From: Roridomyces roridus
Taxonomy: Eukaryota > Basidiomycota > Agaricomycetes > Agaricales > Mycenaceae
Length of the DNA: 64,000 bases
Direction: 5' to 3'
NCBI GenBank assembly: GCA_029378245.1
Contig: JARKIF010000030.1
Coordinates: 372,001 to 436,000, forward strand
Positions within the stretch are counted from its first letter, which is position 1, and each line of letters begins with the position of its first letter. The notes beneath the pieces were generated by a model that had not been told where the DNA came from, did no database searches, and saw nothing but the letters and a program-made list of their open reading frames with translations. Positions 9,931-21,961 of this stretch are shown here, one piece after another. Both the position numbers and the translations under genes were made by a program.

Positions 9931-11686
9931 CTCGACGGGTTTGTATGCCGTGGAATTGCGGGCTGGCACGACGAGCGTGGATTGCGGGAATTGCACGATG
10001 TGGAAATGCGGGAGCGGCCCGTCCACGGACCACCGATGTGGTTTCCGCGACTCTCCGGTATGTTATCGCAGGCTATTGTTTCGTCCCGCCGCGCTGGCTA
10101 GCGTACTTGGAAGTCGTTGATGTATCATGTACAGCTGTCGCCCCCGAGTAGGCCGCAGTAGTCCCGCTCTCCGACTACCCCGCTCCCATCAATGTGCTTG
10201 AGCTTGATGCAGTTTCGTGTACTTACCAGAGTGGGTGGAAGCTCATTATTTATCCTTCAATCTACTACATAATTCAGTTCCTGCAGGATGGCAAAAACCG
10301 TGGCACTGTTGTGCAACGAGAAATTCCCGATCCAGGATCTTGGCTTTCGACAGTATCTGACAGCGGAGAATCGTCCAATTCCGACTGGTCGTCCCCCATC
10401 ATCTGGAACTTACCGTTCTTCCACGTGCTATCGTGGCTGTCGAAACATTAAGACTCGAGGCTCCAAGCGCACCAATCCATAACAAGCGTACTTAAGTCTG
10501 GAATGAAGCGTTTTAACTACATTGGCCCAGGTTCGCCCGCGGATCTAGACGGCCCCCGACGGTTGTGCGTTGGCGCTGTCAGGCGATTAATTCAATCTCC
10601 GCTTTCTTCCGAAGGAAAAGAGTCCACGCCAAGTCCAGGCCCACGGCCCCCACTCTGCCCGACTCGCCTCAGGAAAAGCTCCAACACGCTCCATCGCCAG
10701 GTCAGCGATATCGTCCCGCTGTCGAGGTCATGAGTCGAAAGAGAGTTCCACCCCTAAAGCCTCAATTCCATGCGTCATAGTGGCACCAGAGCACGCCTAC
10801 TTCCGCTGCGAGGTCATTCAATCGCGTGCTCGAAAACGCCGCAATTAATTTTCATGTGGACCTCGGATGGGAGACGGGAGAACATCTGTTCCGACTCCGA
10901 ATGCCGACCGAGGAACGGTGCCTGCTCGATGTCTTCTTCAGCTAGTCGAATTGATCGCCGCCTCGGGCGGGGTTTGCTTCTCGACGCCCCCATTTTTCGT
11001 GTCGCGGAAAAAATTGGGTGCAGACGGGTAACGACAGGTAACGGGATGGTTGCACATGCCAGTTGCGACATAAATGGCAACGCATTTGAGACGTCGGCGT
11101 TTTCTTTCCTCTGCATACTTTGCGTTAATTCATTCGCTAGCAGAGAAATGATGGCCAGGAACGATCCATGATGTTCCCGCTGGCTCCCTCAGGGCTCTCC
11201 ACCTCTTCAGAGCATGTGGCTACCATCCACATCGGTACGTTCTAACTCCAAAAGTTTAGCTGTCTCAGTCTGAGGGGAGATGGAGCGGCGTAGATTTGGA
11301 GTGGAAGAATCCAAAATCGCTCTTATCTCTTCTTTCCCCTTTTGGGTTTAAGCGACCCACGCTCGGGAGCGCTCGAGATGATTGATGGCCAAGAACTCTG
11401 AATGATGAGATGTCTACATCGGCTATGGCTACTTGGTTGGACACGGGACACCATCGGAACTCATGAGGCCTTCTCGTACACTGGCGTAGACTCCCAGCAG
11501 CTACACAGGCGGGGAAGCAGTAGCTTTTAGCAGGGGAGTACCTTTATCTAGTACCGTGTGAAAGGGGGCCAATACTCACGGGCCGGCGGGTGTCGTTCAA
11601 GTTGCCACACGAACGCATCTTACAGAATGTATTGTAACCCATGATATCGGCTCCCCATGTGTTACAGCTCCATTCATGGGGTCCGC
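9931..11686. other. Gene-poor region upstream of the transporter gene
   Basis: No complete gene is supported in these 1.75 kb. A reverse-strand stretch from about 10020 to 9940 (reading DGPLPHFHIVQFPQSTLVV) has a protein-like composition and stops at the edge of the repeat at 9930, so it may be a gene remnant. The forward frames near 10.2, 10.5 and 10.8-11.2 kb have no recognised motif or convincing introns. Confidence 0.35.
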
Positions 11687-11693
11687 TTTAAAA
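11687..11693 (+). promoter_or_regulatory. TATA-like box of the oligopeptide transporter gene
   Basis: TTTAAAA lies 61-67 bp upstream of the ATG at 11754, a usual distance for a basidiomycete core promoter. Confidence 0.4.
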
Positions 11694-11753
11694 CCTCCGA
11701 TTGCGAATCCAGCTTCTTTGAGACGTTATCCGCTCCTCCTCCCTCTCTGCGCC

Positions 11754-14700
11754 ATGGCAGAAGTCGACGTTGCGCCTACACTCGGCAAAACGGGGTTCAC
11801 CAACGACCACGACATGGAGAAGCGTCGCTCCGACTCCGAGTTGGACGAGAAGGACCCTCACTTTGGTGAGAAGGTCGATCTCGAAAACGCGGACGAGGTC
11901 GGCGAGGTCTTTACCGATGGACCGCGCTTGATCGATATTGGCGAGGACGGAAAGGAACGGCCTATCGGTGCGTGGAATGCTATGATTCTTTCAGTGTGCT
12001 CACCGTGCCCCAGACACGGCGGCGGACTATGCCACCCGGCTGGTTTCCCTCGACGACGACCCAACCACCAGGATTTACACCTTCCGGATGTTCTTCTTGG
12101 GTCTGGGTCTCAGTTGTTTCGCGTGCGTCCCAAGTCGTCGCCGCCTGTATGTTGCGCTGAATATCTGATAGCTCTGTCTTGGGACAAATCTTTGTACGTG
12201 TACCGCCGCACTCATTAGCTAACTAACGCCGCCCGACAGTACTTCCGTCCCCAAACGGTGCGTTTCTCGTTGTCATTTTTGTCTGAGCCTGCTCTGAATT
12301 TTCGGCAGATCTACGTCAGCCAGCTTTTCATCCAGATCATTGGGTTCGTCCTTGGTCGTGTGCGTGCATTTCTCGCTCATGCTTCAGCCTCCTGACACTC
12401 ATCTCAGATGATGGAATGGTTAGTTCCCGGACCGTCCGAGCATGCTCTCATCCGCACGCCGGACAACTGGTTCTTCAGCTTCATGAACCACGGACCCTTC
12501 AGTTTGTAACATTCTTTGCCGACTCGATATGACTCTCATACTCTCTCAGACCTAAAGGAGCACGTCGCAATCACAATTATGTCTAGCACGGCGTCATCGT
12601 CTGCGCTCGCCATCTCCATCTTCGCCGCCCAAGAATTGTACTACGAAGTCGAGACCGAGATCGCTGTCGGTATCTTCACGTGCGTTTTCCCACTCTTTGT
12701 CATCGTCCAACCATTCATGCTTGCTCTCAGAATCATCGCGTCGCAGCTCATTGGGTACGGCATGGCCGGCATCATGCGGGTGTTCCTCGTCTGGCCTACG
12801 TACGCCGTCTACCCTCAGACGATGCCCACCATCCAGCTTTTCGAAGCCCTCCACAACGGGTAAATTTTAGACTCTCAGTCACACACATTCTCTGACTCGA
12901 CCTGAATTCAGAGACGGTATGATGGCTCAGTCCAAGCGCAGAAAATTCTTCTGGGGTATCTTCATCGCCATCTTTGTCTGGGAGTGGATTCCGGTATGTC
13001 TGCTGTTTCCTTCATTCCCTGTGAGCTGTGCTGATGTGGATTATAGGAATACAGTGCGTCTTTTTTTGTCGCACAGTCGAATGGTTGACTAAGAAGATGT
13101 AGTCGCTCCTACGCTCACCGGTGTCAGTATCTTCTGTCTTGCCAACCAGGATAGTGCCTGGTTCACGCGTGTCTTTGGTTGGTCTCTTTAAGACGCTATA
13201 ATATTATGAACTCATCATATTCGTCACAGGCGGCGCTGCGGGTAACGAGGGTCTCGGTCTTTTCTCACTCTGCTTCGACTGGGCCTACGTGCGTTGACCA
13301 TTTATTCCCCATGTAGGATGCTCACTCCTCAACAGGTCGGCTCTGGCGGTAGTGCGATCGGTTCTCTCTTCACCCCTCTCTCGACGCAGCTGTCCCTTTA
13401 CGCTGGTGTGCTCATCTGCATCATCTCGTTCTGCGCCTGCTACCAGATGAACATCTGGAACGCGCAAAACTTCCCCTTCCTCACGCAGCTGCTGTTTTAC
13501 GAAAACGGAACCGAGTACTCACAACTACTCATCCTCAACGACGACTTTACGCTCAACGCTGACAAGCTCGCTATCCAAGGTCTGCCGTGGTACGCCGCCT
13601 CGCAGCTCCTGTTCCTCATCAGTCGGACCATGTATATCGGCGTGCGTGTCCTCATTCCCTCGTACGTCGTTGAATACTAAATCTTTTTTCAAGGCTGCCA
13701 TTACGCACTTCTTCCTGTGGCACTTCAAAGACGTGATGCAGCTCATCCGTGGTGGCAAGGACAGTATCGACGACCCGCACTTCAAGAAGATGAAAGTCTA
13801 CCCCGAGATGTCCAACTGGTACTACTTTGCCATGTTCATCGTCTGCTTCGGGATTGCCGTCGGCACCTCGTACGGCGCGCACTCGCAGCTCCCCGGTTGG
13901 GCCACCCTCATCGCGCTCATCTTTGGGTTCTTAATGCTCCCTGTCATCGGCACCGTACGTCCCGCTTACCGTTGATCTGCAACGCCGCTGACCAGGAATT
14001 TATAGTTGTACGCCACTGTCGGATATGCCCCGTCCGTGCAGGACCTCATGCAGATGCTCGGCGGTGCACTCGTTCCTGGGAAGCCCGTCGCCAACATGTA
14101 CTTTACCCTCTACGGCTACAACTCGGTCACTCAAGCGTACACCCTTATGCGCGACCTGAAGATTGTAAGCCGGAGTTCATTCTCATCTTGCGGTTGACTG
14201 ACTTGGTTGTTACAGGGCCAGTACACCAAGCTTCCGCCGCGGGCGACCTTCTTCGTCCAGGTTGTCGGTTCCGTCGTCGTACGTGCCCCAGAATTATTCC
14301 TCTCGTAATCCAGACTGAGTTTACGATTTCAGGGCGGTCTGCTCAACTTTGTCATCATGAAAGTCGTCATCACCGCCCACCGGCCGATCCTCCTCGATGT
14401 TCAGGGTTCCAACATCTGGAGTGGACAGCAGGTTCAGTCGTTCAACACCGCAGCTATCGCCTGGGGTGCTCTTGGCAAGCCGCTGTACGCTACCGGCACC
14501 CAATACGGGGTGAGTCCTTGATTGAACCTTAATGGTTCACCGTCCTCATTCGCCTGCCTAGTTCGTCCCGTACATGCTGCTCGTCGGACTACTGGTACCC
14601 ATCCCCTCATGGTACCTGCACAAGAAGTTCCCCAAGGCCGGCTTCCAGCATATCTTCACCCCCATCGTCACGGCTGAGCTCGGGTACCTTTCCGCCGGCA

Positions 14701-15053
14701 TCAACTCGAGCGTGTTCACCTCGTTTGTACTCGCCATCTTCTCGCAGTACTACCTCCGCAAGTACCGCGCTACGTGGTTCCGCAAGTACAACTACCTCAT
14801 GTCTGCTGCTCTCGACGGAGGAACCTCTGTAAGTCATTTTCATGCGGCAGTTCGTTGAGCCAATTCACATCTTGTCAGGTTATGATTTTCGTGTTCACGT
14901 TCGCTGTCGGTGGTGGAAGTGGTAAGACCACGGCGTTCCCCAACTGGGGTCTTGTACGTCCAGTTCCTTCTCCGCTTTTTCGCGAATGAATGCTGAACAT
15001 GTGGACAGAATCCCAAAGGAAACCCTGATTACTGTAAACGGCTGTCAGATTGA
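11754..15053 (+). CDS. Small oligopeptide transporter (OPT family)
   Basis: Proton-coupled plasma-membrane importer of small peptides, by family. I read 19 exons: 11754-11967, 12014-12122, 12172-12193, 12240-12257, 12309-12359, 12408-12501, 12550-12859, 12912-12993, 13047-13053, 13103-13177, 13230-13288, 13336-13641, 13694-13954, 14006-14164, 14216-14278, 14333-14509, 14562-14828, 14879-14953, 15009-15053. They keep frame throughout and give 797 residues, a normal OPT length. The acidic cytosolic N-terminus (MAEVDVAPTLGK) is followed by TFRMFFLGLG, NLKEHVAITIMSSTA, WEWIPEY and many hydrophobic spans. The C-terminus has the family signature FPNWG(L)NPKGNPDYCK. Three exons are tiny (22, 18 and 7 nt). 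It is the first gene of a block with a secreted laccase and peptidase. OPT assignment is secure; substrate is not. Confidence 0.92.
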
Positions 15054-15497
15054 TGGGCCTGCGCCCATCCGTCTGCGGCTTCTGGGTTTGGGGGCATATA
15101 CTCCCTGGGTTTTGGCTATCCCTACAGGTTCTAAATGTTCTGTTTAATGCAATGTATTTTGACGAATTCCTCGCTGTATGTGTGTGAGATTGTGAGATTG
15201 ATGAGCTCGGTTCGGCATGATCGGATGCTTCGGCTGACAATCGGCCGACCACTTCTTGTTTCCTCCTCTCATGTCGTTTTCACGGAAGCCCGGGGTTTCC
15301 GTCCGTTCCGATTCTCGAGGCGTCTAATGGGTATATGGAAACAGCGCGTCAAGCCACATCCTTCCCCTATACCCTTCTTCCGGATCCGCATCTCGGACGC
15401 GGACACAAATCGCCCCAAAATATCCGAATGTCCATTCCACTGAAGTTACAATCTCGTACAAGATATGACTTCAAAAGTACTATCACGCGACATCGCG
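15054..15497. other. Intergenic between convergent genes, nothing seen
   Basis: This 444-bp spacer lies between the 3' ends of the transporter and the small reverse-strand gene. No frame, repeat or structured element stands out. Confidence 0.45.
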
Positions 15498-15804
15498 CTA
15501 CTCAGGCACCAGGGCCGGTGGGGAAGGCAAGCGTCGTCGTCGGGCTCGGCCTGATATGACTCGGGTGAGCAACGTGGCGAGGAGGAGCAACGGGACGTAC
15601 GTGAAAGTAAAGACGGTCGTCTGCGTCACGATGAAGGGCGCGACATCGGTGATGGTCTTGAAGGTGCGCGTCACGGTGAAGGGTTCAGGGATGTTCTGGG
15701 GCTGCGACAGAGGTGAGTGGCCTGCGGAACGGACTGAGGGGAGGGCTTACGACTGCGGCCACCAGGGAGAGGAAGAGAAAGGATAAGACGGTGTTGAAGA
15801 GCAT
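15498..15804 (-). CDS. Small secreted or membrane-anchored protein, 85 residues
   Basis: Two exons on the reverse strand, 15804-15751 and 15701-15498, are joined by a 49-bp intron (donor gtaagc, acceptor cgcag) and give an 85-residue protein. Residues 1-18 (MLFNTVLSFLFLSLVAAV) form a typical signal peptide. A Thr/Val-rich stretch follows (FTVTRTFKTITDVAPF), then a second hydrophobic segment (YVPLLLLATLL, about 53-63) and a strongly basic tail SGRARRRRLP, which would favour a single-pass or hairpin membrane topology. A TATA box 44-51 bp upstream supports the start. It is transcribed away from the laccase gene. No family is recognised and no function is proposed. Confidence 0.65.
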
Positions 15805-15847
15805 GTGAAGGAAAGGTGTGTTATGCTCTCCAGATTGACGGAAGACA

Positions 15848-15855
15848 CTTATATC
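15848..15855 (-). promoter_or_regulatory. TATA box of the small secreted protein gene
   Basis: Reverse-strand GATATAAG, 44-51 bp upstream of the ATG at 15804, within the 427-bp region shared with the laccase gene. Confidence 0.55.
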
Positions 15856-16168
15856 CGAGTTCACGTCCAGAACCCGGGAACGCGTAATTTATTTCCGCAG
15901 TCCATCCGCAGCTCGCGAAGCTGTGTTTTTGAGAAGGGGTGGATGCGAGGTGGCGGACTGAAAGTATAGGCAGTCCGACTGCTCGCTATTACCATTTGAT
16001 GGTAACTCCCTCGGCCACCAGACGGTATGTTGTAACGCTGTGCGCAAAATAGCCGTATGGCAACCAAAATGTCCACCTCATCGGAAGCGGAAGTACTTTT
16101 CACAAGCGAGGTAGCTTCCGCGGGCGATGCGACTGCGGATGGAGGGCGAGCTGCCGGAGGGAGAGACA

Positions 16169-16176
16169 GATAAAAG
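16169..16176 (+). promoter_or_regulatory. TATA-like box of the laccase gene
   Basis: GATAAAAG, 56-63 bp upstream of the laccase ATG at 16232, on the opposite side of the shared promoter region. Confidence 0.5.
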
Positions 16177-16231
16177 TCCTGCCAGCGCCAGCGGATTCTT
16201 CAGAATCTTTCCTTCCTTCCCTCAATCGACG

Positions 16232-18738
16232 ATGTCTCGTTCATTCCTCTTTGCCACATCTTTAATTTCTACAGCTCTCGCCTCCATCGGTCCAACTGCG
16301 ACCTTGACCCTGACTAACGGCGATGTATCGCCCGACGGATTCACCCGACAGTAAATTCTCCATGCTCCTTCATATTTTCTCTTCAACTGACTCGCAAACA
16401 GAGCGGTGCTTGTAAACGGTGGAACGCCTGCTCCTTTAATCGTTGGGAACAAGGGCGACGAATTCAATCTGAACGTCGTCGACTCACTCACCAACGAAAC
16501 CATGTTGCTCAGCAGCACCATCGTCAGTCGGCGCCGTCTTCCCACATCTAAACATGGACTAACCGATGTCTCGCTCCTAGCACTGGCACGGATTCTTCCA
16601 GCCGAACAACAGTTTCAATGATGGCGTCGCTTTTGTTACTCAGTGCCCAATTGCGGTTAACGATTCCTTCTTGTACACTTTCCCTACGAACGACCAGGCC
16701 GGGACGTTCTGGTATCACAGCCATCTCTGTATGCTGTTCCTCCTTGTGAAGCTTCCTTCGATGCTGATTGATCCTTTCAGCAACACAATACTGCGATGGG
16801 TTGCGCGGCCCTCTGGTCGTCTACGACCCTGACGACCCGCATGCTGATTTGTATGGTACGACCTTCCCTCCCTTTTCTTTCTCCAAAAACTAATTGGAGT
16901 ATCTCAGACGTTGATGACGGTTCGTGACTTTCTTATGCCTACCTCTTAACTCGTCCCAACCCCACTTGGTCCAGAGACGACCGTCATCACTCTCGCCGAT
17001 TGGTGTAAGTGTGCATCTCCTGCGTCGCTGAATTCAGACTGACTTGATTTGAAAGACCATGGCCCGGCGTCCACCCTGGGGCTCGTCCCGACACTTATCT
17101 CGACACTCATCAATGGTCTGGGACGTTTTGCTGACGGTGTGCGTATTCTCCTTCCCTGTGTTTTCGAAAAAGGATGCTGATTCGATCTGCGTATAGCCCA
17201 CTTCGCAGTTGGCGGTGATCAGCGTCACTTCTGGGCAACGATACCGGTAAGATATCCGAGTTGTTTGTGCGCGGAGAGAGGTTGACTCTCCTTTAGCATG
17301 CGTATGATCAACATTGCTTGCGGTCAGTTTCATCGGCAGTCACCTTACTTTTTTCATTCATCCATTCCTTAGATCCCAACTTCACTTTCACTATCGACAA
17401 CCATACCATGACCATCATCGAGGTCGACAGCGTCAACGTCGAGCCACTCACCGTCGACTCTATCCAAATCTGTGCGTTCCCGTCTCTACATGGTTCTACT
17501 CAGCGCTGACCATGCTCAGTCGCCGGTCAACGCTACTCCTTCGTCCTCACCGCCGACCAAGCCGTGGACAACTACTGGATCCGCACGGTCGCCAACGGCG
17601 GAACCACCGGCTTTGACAACGGGATCAACTCGGCCATTTTGCGGTATGTCGGCGCGGATGAGGTGGATCCCACGACGAACGTCACCGACTCGACGGCTGC
17701 GCTCGTCGAGACAGACCTCCATCCTCTCGTCGCCACCGCGGTGCCCGGCACGGCCGTCGCTGGCGGCGCGGACATTACGATGAATCTCGTCATCAGCCTT
17801 GATTTTACGACGTTTACTTTTGAGATTAATGGCAATGTGAGTCTTAGTCTCTTGCTGTTTCATTTGCGCTGACATTGGTGCTGTTAACAGTCGTTTACGC
17901 CGCCCACGGTTCCCGTGCTGCTCCAAATTCTCAGCGGAGCATCGACGGCGACGGATCTCTTGCCGAGTGGCAGCGTTTTTACGCTCCCCGCCAACAAGGT
18001 TGTAGAGCTCTCGATTCCTGGCGGCTCGGCCGGCGCGCCTCACCCGTTCCACTTGCACGGTGTAAGCCCTTAACGCCCCTGCCGTATCCCCTTGGTCTGA
18101 CGTTCATTTTTCTGCGTGTAGCATAACTTTTTCGTGATCAAGAGCGCTGGGAATGACACGTTCAACTTTGATAACCCGGTTTGTCACGCTCTGTTTTTTA
18201 TCCTGGATGCCGCAGTTTCTGAGGCGGGGGCGTATGTAGGTGATCCGCGACGTTGTGAGCACCGGAACGAGCACCACGTGCGTATTCCCGGTGTCCTCTT
18301 GTCGGCTGAACTAAAGTTTTATTGCAGAGATAACACCACCATTCGCTTCGTCACCGATAATGCTGGCCCGTGAGTTATCCAGCTCAATCGTCTGAAACTG
18401 AAACTGAAATCGACTCGTTTCAGATGGATCCTGCATTGGTATGCTCCGCCTTGACGCAGAATCCGTTCAACTGACCCAACCTCCTCCAGCCACATTGACT
18501 TCCATCTCGAGCTGTACGTTCCCCTCTCCTCTGGCGCAATCACCCAAATCTAATAAAATCTTAAAGTGGTCTCGCGATTGTTTTCGCTGAAGACACCGGC
18601 ACCATCGCCAACTCGACACAAAACAGTGCGTTCAGGATTGAATTTCTTGGATTGAGGATTCTGACGATGAATTGACTTGTAGCGGCGTGGGATGACTTGT
18701 GCCCCACGTATGACGCCCTCTCCTCTGATGAGCTGTAA
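16232..18738 (+). CDS. Laccase (secreted multicopper oxidase)
   Basis: Secreted copper enzyme that oxidises phenols with reduction of oxygen to water. The start gives a signal peptide ([17 protein letters not shown]). All four copper-ligand motifs are present and in order: HWHGFFQ (after the intron ending at 16580), HSHLSTQYCDG, HPFHLHGHNFFV (about 18045-18135) and [13 protein letters not shown] (about 18430-18580). The conserved Cys and His ligands are intact. Ten residues after the Cys is Leu, which in this family marks the axial T1 position and usually means intermediate redox potential. Many short introns interrupt the gene; exon 1 is 16232-16350 and exon 2 is 16402-16522. The protein ends in SSDEL just before the TAA at 18736-18738. 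Divergent from the small secreted gene. I see no break. Confidence 0.93.
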
Positions 18739-19002
18739 GGCAGCAGGCTTGGGTTGCCACTTGCTACTTTTCGGATACTACCTCTACACTCTGTTTACCC
18801 ACCATCCCTCTTGCTTTCCCGGACTTGGACTTTGAAAATATAATCTTACTCGCTGTGCAAATTTTGTAATAATGAACTCGGGTGAACGTTGGGAATGAAC
18901 CACGATTGCTCCGGGATCAAGCCGGTCACAATGCGGCACGTGACTCGGACATAAACAAGAACAAAGCATTCCCATCTTTCTTCTTCCCTCCACCACGCAG
19001 AA
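18739..19002. other. Short spacer between laccase and F-box genes
   Basis: 264 bp holding the laccase 3' region and the promoter of the next gene. Nothing distinctive was seen. Confidence 0.4.
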
Positions 19003-20412
19003 ATGCGGGTCGGTCACACACTTCGGCAACGTCTATCAGATCTGGATTCCAGCATTCTACGCCACGAATCCATCCTTCGTGAGCTTGCACAAGAACGATG
19101 CACCGTCCTCGCCGACCTAAAACTCATCGTCTACCCCATCCTTACACTCCCCTCGGAAATAACGCTGGATGTGTTCAAGTGGTGCGCCACGGATACGTAC
19201 TTCAGCCCACGCTCAGCACCCCTGCTTCTCGCGCAAGTCTGCCACGACTGGAGGGCTCTGGCGTGCTCTACCCCTACGCTGTGGGACAGTATCCACCGTC
19301 TCTATTTCGAGGAGCATCCCACCGCAGATACTATTGTAGAGAGGTGGTTCAGCCGCGCTGGTACCCGTCCACTGTCCCTGGACATCGCCTGCGCCAAGGG
19401 CTGTAACGTGCCCCGTGTCAGGTCGATTATCCTGCGGCACGCACCTCAGTTCGGGTTCCTCAGGCTAGTGGGTACTCCAGAGGTTCTCACTGAGCTCTGG
19501 GCCGGCGTTCATTCGCTGCCAATACTGAGCAGCCTGGAACTTGACTGCCTCTGCCTCGACGACACGGACGAGTCTACCCAACTGTTCCGCATAGACGACG
19601 CGCCCACCCTCCGCCAGCTTTGCTTGCAAAGGGCGTTGCCATCTATGATAACACTTCCCTGGGGGCAACTCACAAAGTTGACTCTCATTTCGATACCGAT
19701 CGGTGAATGCCTGCATGCCCTGCGCGGGGCGACCTCGTTACAGGAATTCGAGTACGGCGGAGTGCCACCCCATCAACTGCAATTCATTTCGAATTTGACG
19801 CCCTCTTCCGAGCCCATATCTCACTCCACGCTCGAAAATCTCATCATATCGCTGCCGGAGGAGGATCAGGGCATATTGCCGTTCTTGACACTCCCAAGTC
19901 TGCGGCAATTCTCGTTGGGCAGTCGTTTTGGAGGCGCGGCACACTCGCTCGACGACGTGGCCGTAATGTTATTGCGTGTGTCCAGTACACTTCGCACTTT
20001 CACAGTCACTCCAGACACTATGATTCCCGTGTTGGCCTTCCGCCCACTCACGGAGCTCATCACACTGGAATTATCGTGGGCCGAGCCAGGGCGCTTTATG
20101 CGAGATATCGTTCGCGCTTTGAACCGCTCCGCTCTGCCCGACTTCTTGCCGAAACTGCAGTATCTCGTGCTCTCGGATTGTCCGTCGGACATGGTCGACC
20201 AAGATCTGTTGGACGCGCTCGATTCAAGACTCGGAGATGCGACGCACACGGTCTACTACGCCAAAATCGAGTCCTTCACGCTGGTCTGGCCGCCGATGAC
20301 CAGCTTCATTGATCGTCAACCGCTGGTCAACGCCGAGTCCCTGCGTGCTTTGGCGGAACGAGGGATGCACGTTCATGTTGGCACGCGTGATGTGAATCGC
20401 CTTTTCCTCTAA
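19003..20412 (+). CDS. F-box/LRR-like protein
   Basis: Intronless 469-residue protein. The N-terminus has a short coiled-coil-like segment (LRQRLSDLDSSILRHESIL, about 7-25) and then an F-box of the agaric type: VYPILTLPSEITLDVFKWC, followed by APLLLAQVCHDWRALA and STPTLWDSI. The remainder consists of irregular Leu-rich repeats (for example LTLISIPIGECLHAL and LPSLRQFSLGSRFGG). By family, the F-box binds Skp1 in an SCF ubiquitin ligase and the C-terminal repeats choose the target. These proteins form large, fast-changing families in agaricomycetes, so the target is unknown. The start is the first Met of the open frame and fits the family's usual N-terminus. Confidence 0.85.
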   Translation: MRVGHTLRQRLSDLDSSILRHESILRELAQERCTVLADLKLIVYPILTLPSEITLDVFKWCATDTYFSPRSAPLLLAQVCHDWRALACSTPTLWDSIHRLYFEEHPTADTIVERWFSRAGTRPLSLDIACAKGCNVPRVRSIILRHAPQFGFLRLVGTPEVLTELWAGVHSLPILSSLELDCLCLDDTDESTQLFRIDDAPTLRQLCLQRALPSMITLPWGQLTKLTLISIPIGECLHALRGATSLQEFEYGGVPPHQLQFISNLTPSSEPISHSTLENLIISLPEEDQGILPFLTLPSLRQFSLGSRFGGAAHSLDDVAVMLLRVSSTLRTFTVTPDTMIPVLAFRPLTELITLELSWAEPGRFMRDIVRALNRSALPDFLPKLQYLVLSDCPSDMVDQDLLDALDSRLGDATHTVYYAKIESFTLVWPPMTSFIDRQPLVNAESLRALAERGMHVHVGTRDVNRLFL

Positions 20413-20504
20413 TGGTGCATGTGTGTATGTCTTTTACCTCATCTTTGAAGGTGGGTATTATTCATGTTTCACCAGAACTCTCTGCATGCACGATATAAGT
20501 ACCA

Positions 20505-21961
20505 CTAGAACCCTCGAACCTGCTCTCTCAAATACGCGATAATTTCTTCCTCGAGTTGTTTACTCGCCGCGATGGGATCCGCACGGCCGAGACGTGCCCA
20601 CGGGATGAGGTACTATCAATATTAATCTGAGCAACGAAAGAGTGAGTAAAACGGTACATACGTACCTGCCCATCGATCTGCCCGTGCGGTGCCGTCGTTC
20701 CAGCCCACAATTGTGTGTATGCACCCATTCTATCGATAAGATTGGTCGCTCAGTTTCCTCCAGGGCGCTGAAGAAACATATGGATGCGTACGGAGCGGGT
20801 GGTAAAGTCAGGTCAAGCATCACTTGCATCCAGCCGGGGAGGTTCCTGGACGGTGAGGAAATTCGAAAATCAGCTCTGCATCCAAGCATGCATAGGGTTG
20901 GTGAAGGTGGGAATTTACTTTTGCAAATCAGTTCGCACGGATCCTGGGTGGAGGGCGCACGAGACGATAACGCCTGGGTATGCCTTGGCGAGGTGGTTCG
21001 AGTACAGAATGTTGCCGAGTTTACTCTCGCCGTACAGGCGCCTGTCGAGAGAAATGGTTCAAGTCGAGTGAGAGTCCACTGAAACGTCGGCTGGCTGAAA
21101 CTGACCAAGTGGCTTTGGACTCGTTATTAAACTTCTTGACCCACGCATCACGCTCAGAGCCGCCCTTGAGCGAGACAAAGTCGATGCCAGTGAGTGCTAG
21201 TTTGTGCGCGGACGAGGAAGTGCTGATGATACGCGCGGGGACTTGATTCGTCTTGTGGGACGCCATGAGGGCCGGGAGCTGGTAGTGGCTTATCGTAAGT
21301 CCAACGCTCGATTTCTCTTTATTTAGCTTACGAGAAGTTCTGTGAAGAAGAAGTGGCCGATAACGTTTGTCCCGAATTCTGTGGGTTTCTGTGAGACAGC
21401 GCTTCTCAGGGAAAAGAGGTGTGCGTACGGAGATCGTAATTCTGGACCGTGAGCTCCTTGGTAGGGGTGACCATGACACCACTGCAGACGACATGCATTG
21501 AATTGAGGCAGAAAAAGTAACTTGGACTCACCCGTTGTTGAACAGAACATCAAGTCTCGATTCAAGAGCCAGAAACTCGGTTGCAGCGCGCCGGACGCTC
21601 GCGAGGTCAGCCAAATCAAGCTGGATGAAAATAGCCGTTTTGCCCCCGGTTTCCTGCTCGAGTCTCTCCACTGCGGCCGTCCCCTTTTCTCGTGAGCGCC
21701 CTGCGAGGTAGACTTTGGCGTTTTTGAGCAAGAGGTGTTTGACGGTGTGGTACCCGATTCCGGCGTTGCCCCCGGTGACGAGGACGATCTGCAGTGCGTT
21801 ATAATACAAGCGTGAATCGGGATGTATTGATTTGGTCCGAAGCGTACTACCTTGCCGCTCAAGTCCGGGATGTCTCTCTCAGGCTTGAATTTCGATGACG
21901 GCGGGAGGAGATCCGTGGACAAGTCGGAATTGGGGGCGACCTTGGCTATGAGGTTGCCCAT
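20505..21961 (-). CDS. Short-chain dehydrogenase/reductase
   Basis: NAD(P)-dependent oxidoreductase of the retinol-dehydrogenase/WW-oxidoreductase type, read right to left. It starts MGNLIAKVAPNSDLS at 21961, with an upstream in-frame Met at 21991. The Rossmann cofactor motif TGGNAGIG is encoded just below 21790, followed by the adenine-pocket and NNG segments (LDVLFNNGG, about 21540). The catalytic YGESK (Tyr and Lys, with LGNILYSNHL after it) lies near 21010-20980, then LHPGSVRTDL. The C-terminal YLIPWARLGRADP and EEEIIAYLREQVRGF end at the TAG at 20507-20505. Several short introns split the gene. All catalytic motifs are present. The substrate cannot be told; relatives act on lipid or retinoid-like carbonyls. 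Its 3' end faces that of the F-box gene at 93 bp. Confidence 0.88.

Noticed and set aside
18720..18738. C-terminal SDEL of the laccase as an ER-retention signal
   Set aside because: Laccases of this family often end in similar acidic tails and are secreted. There is no other sign of retention.
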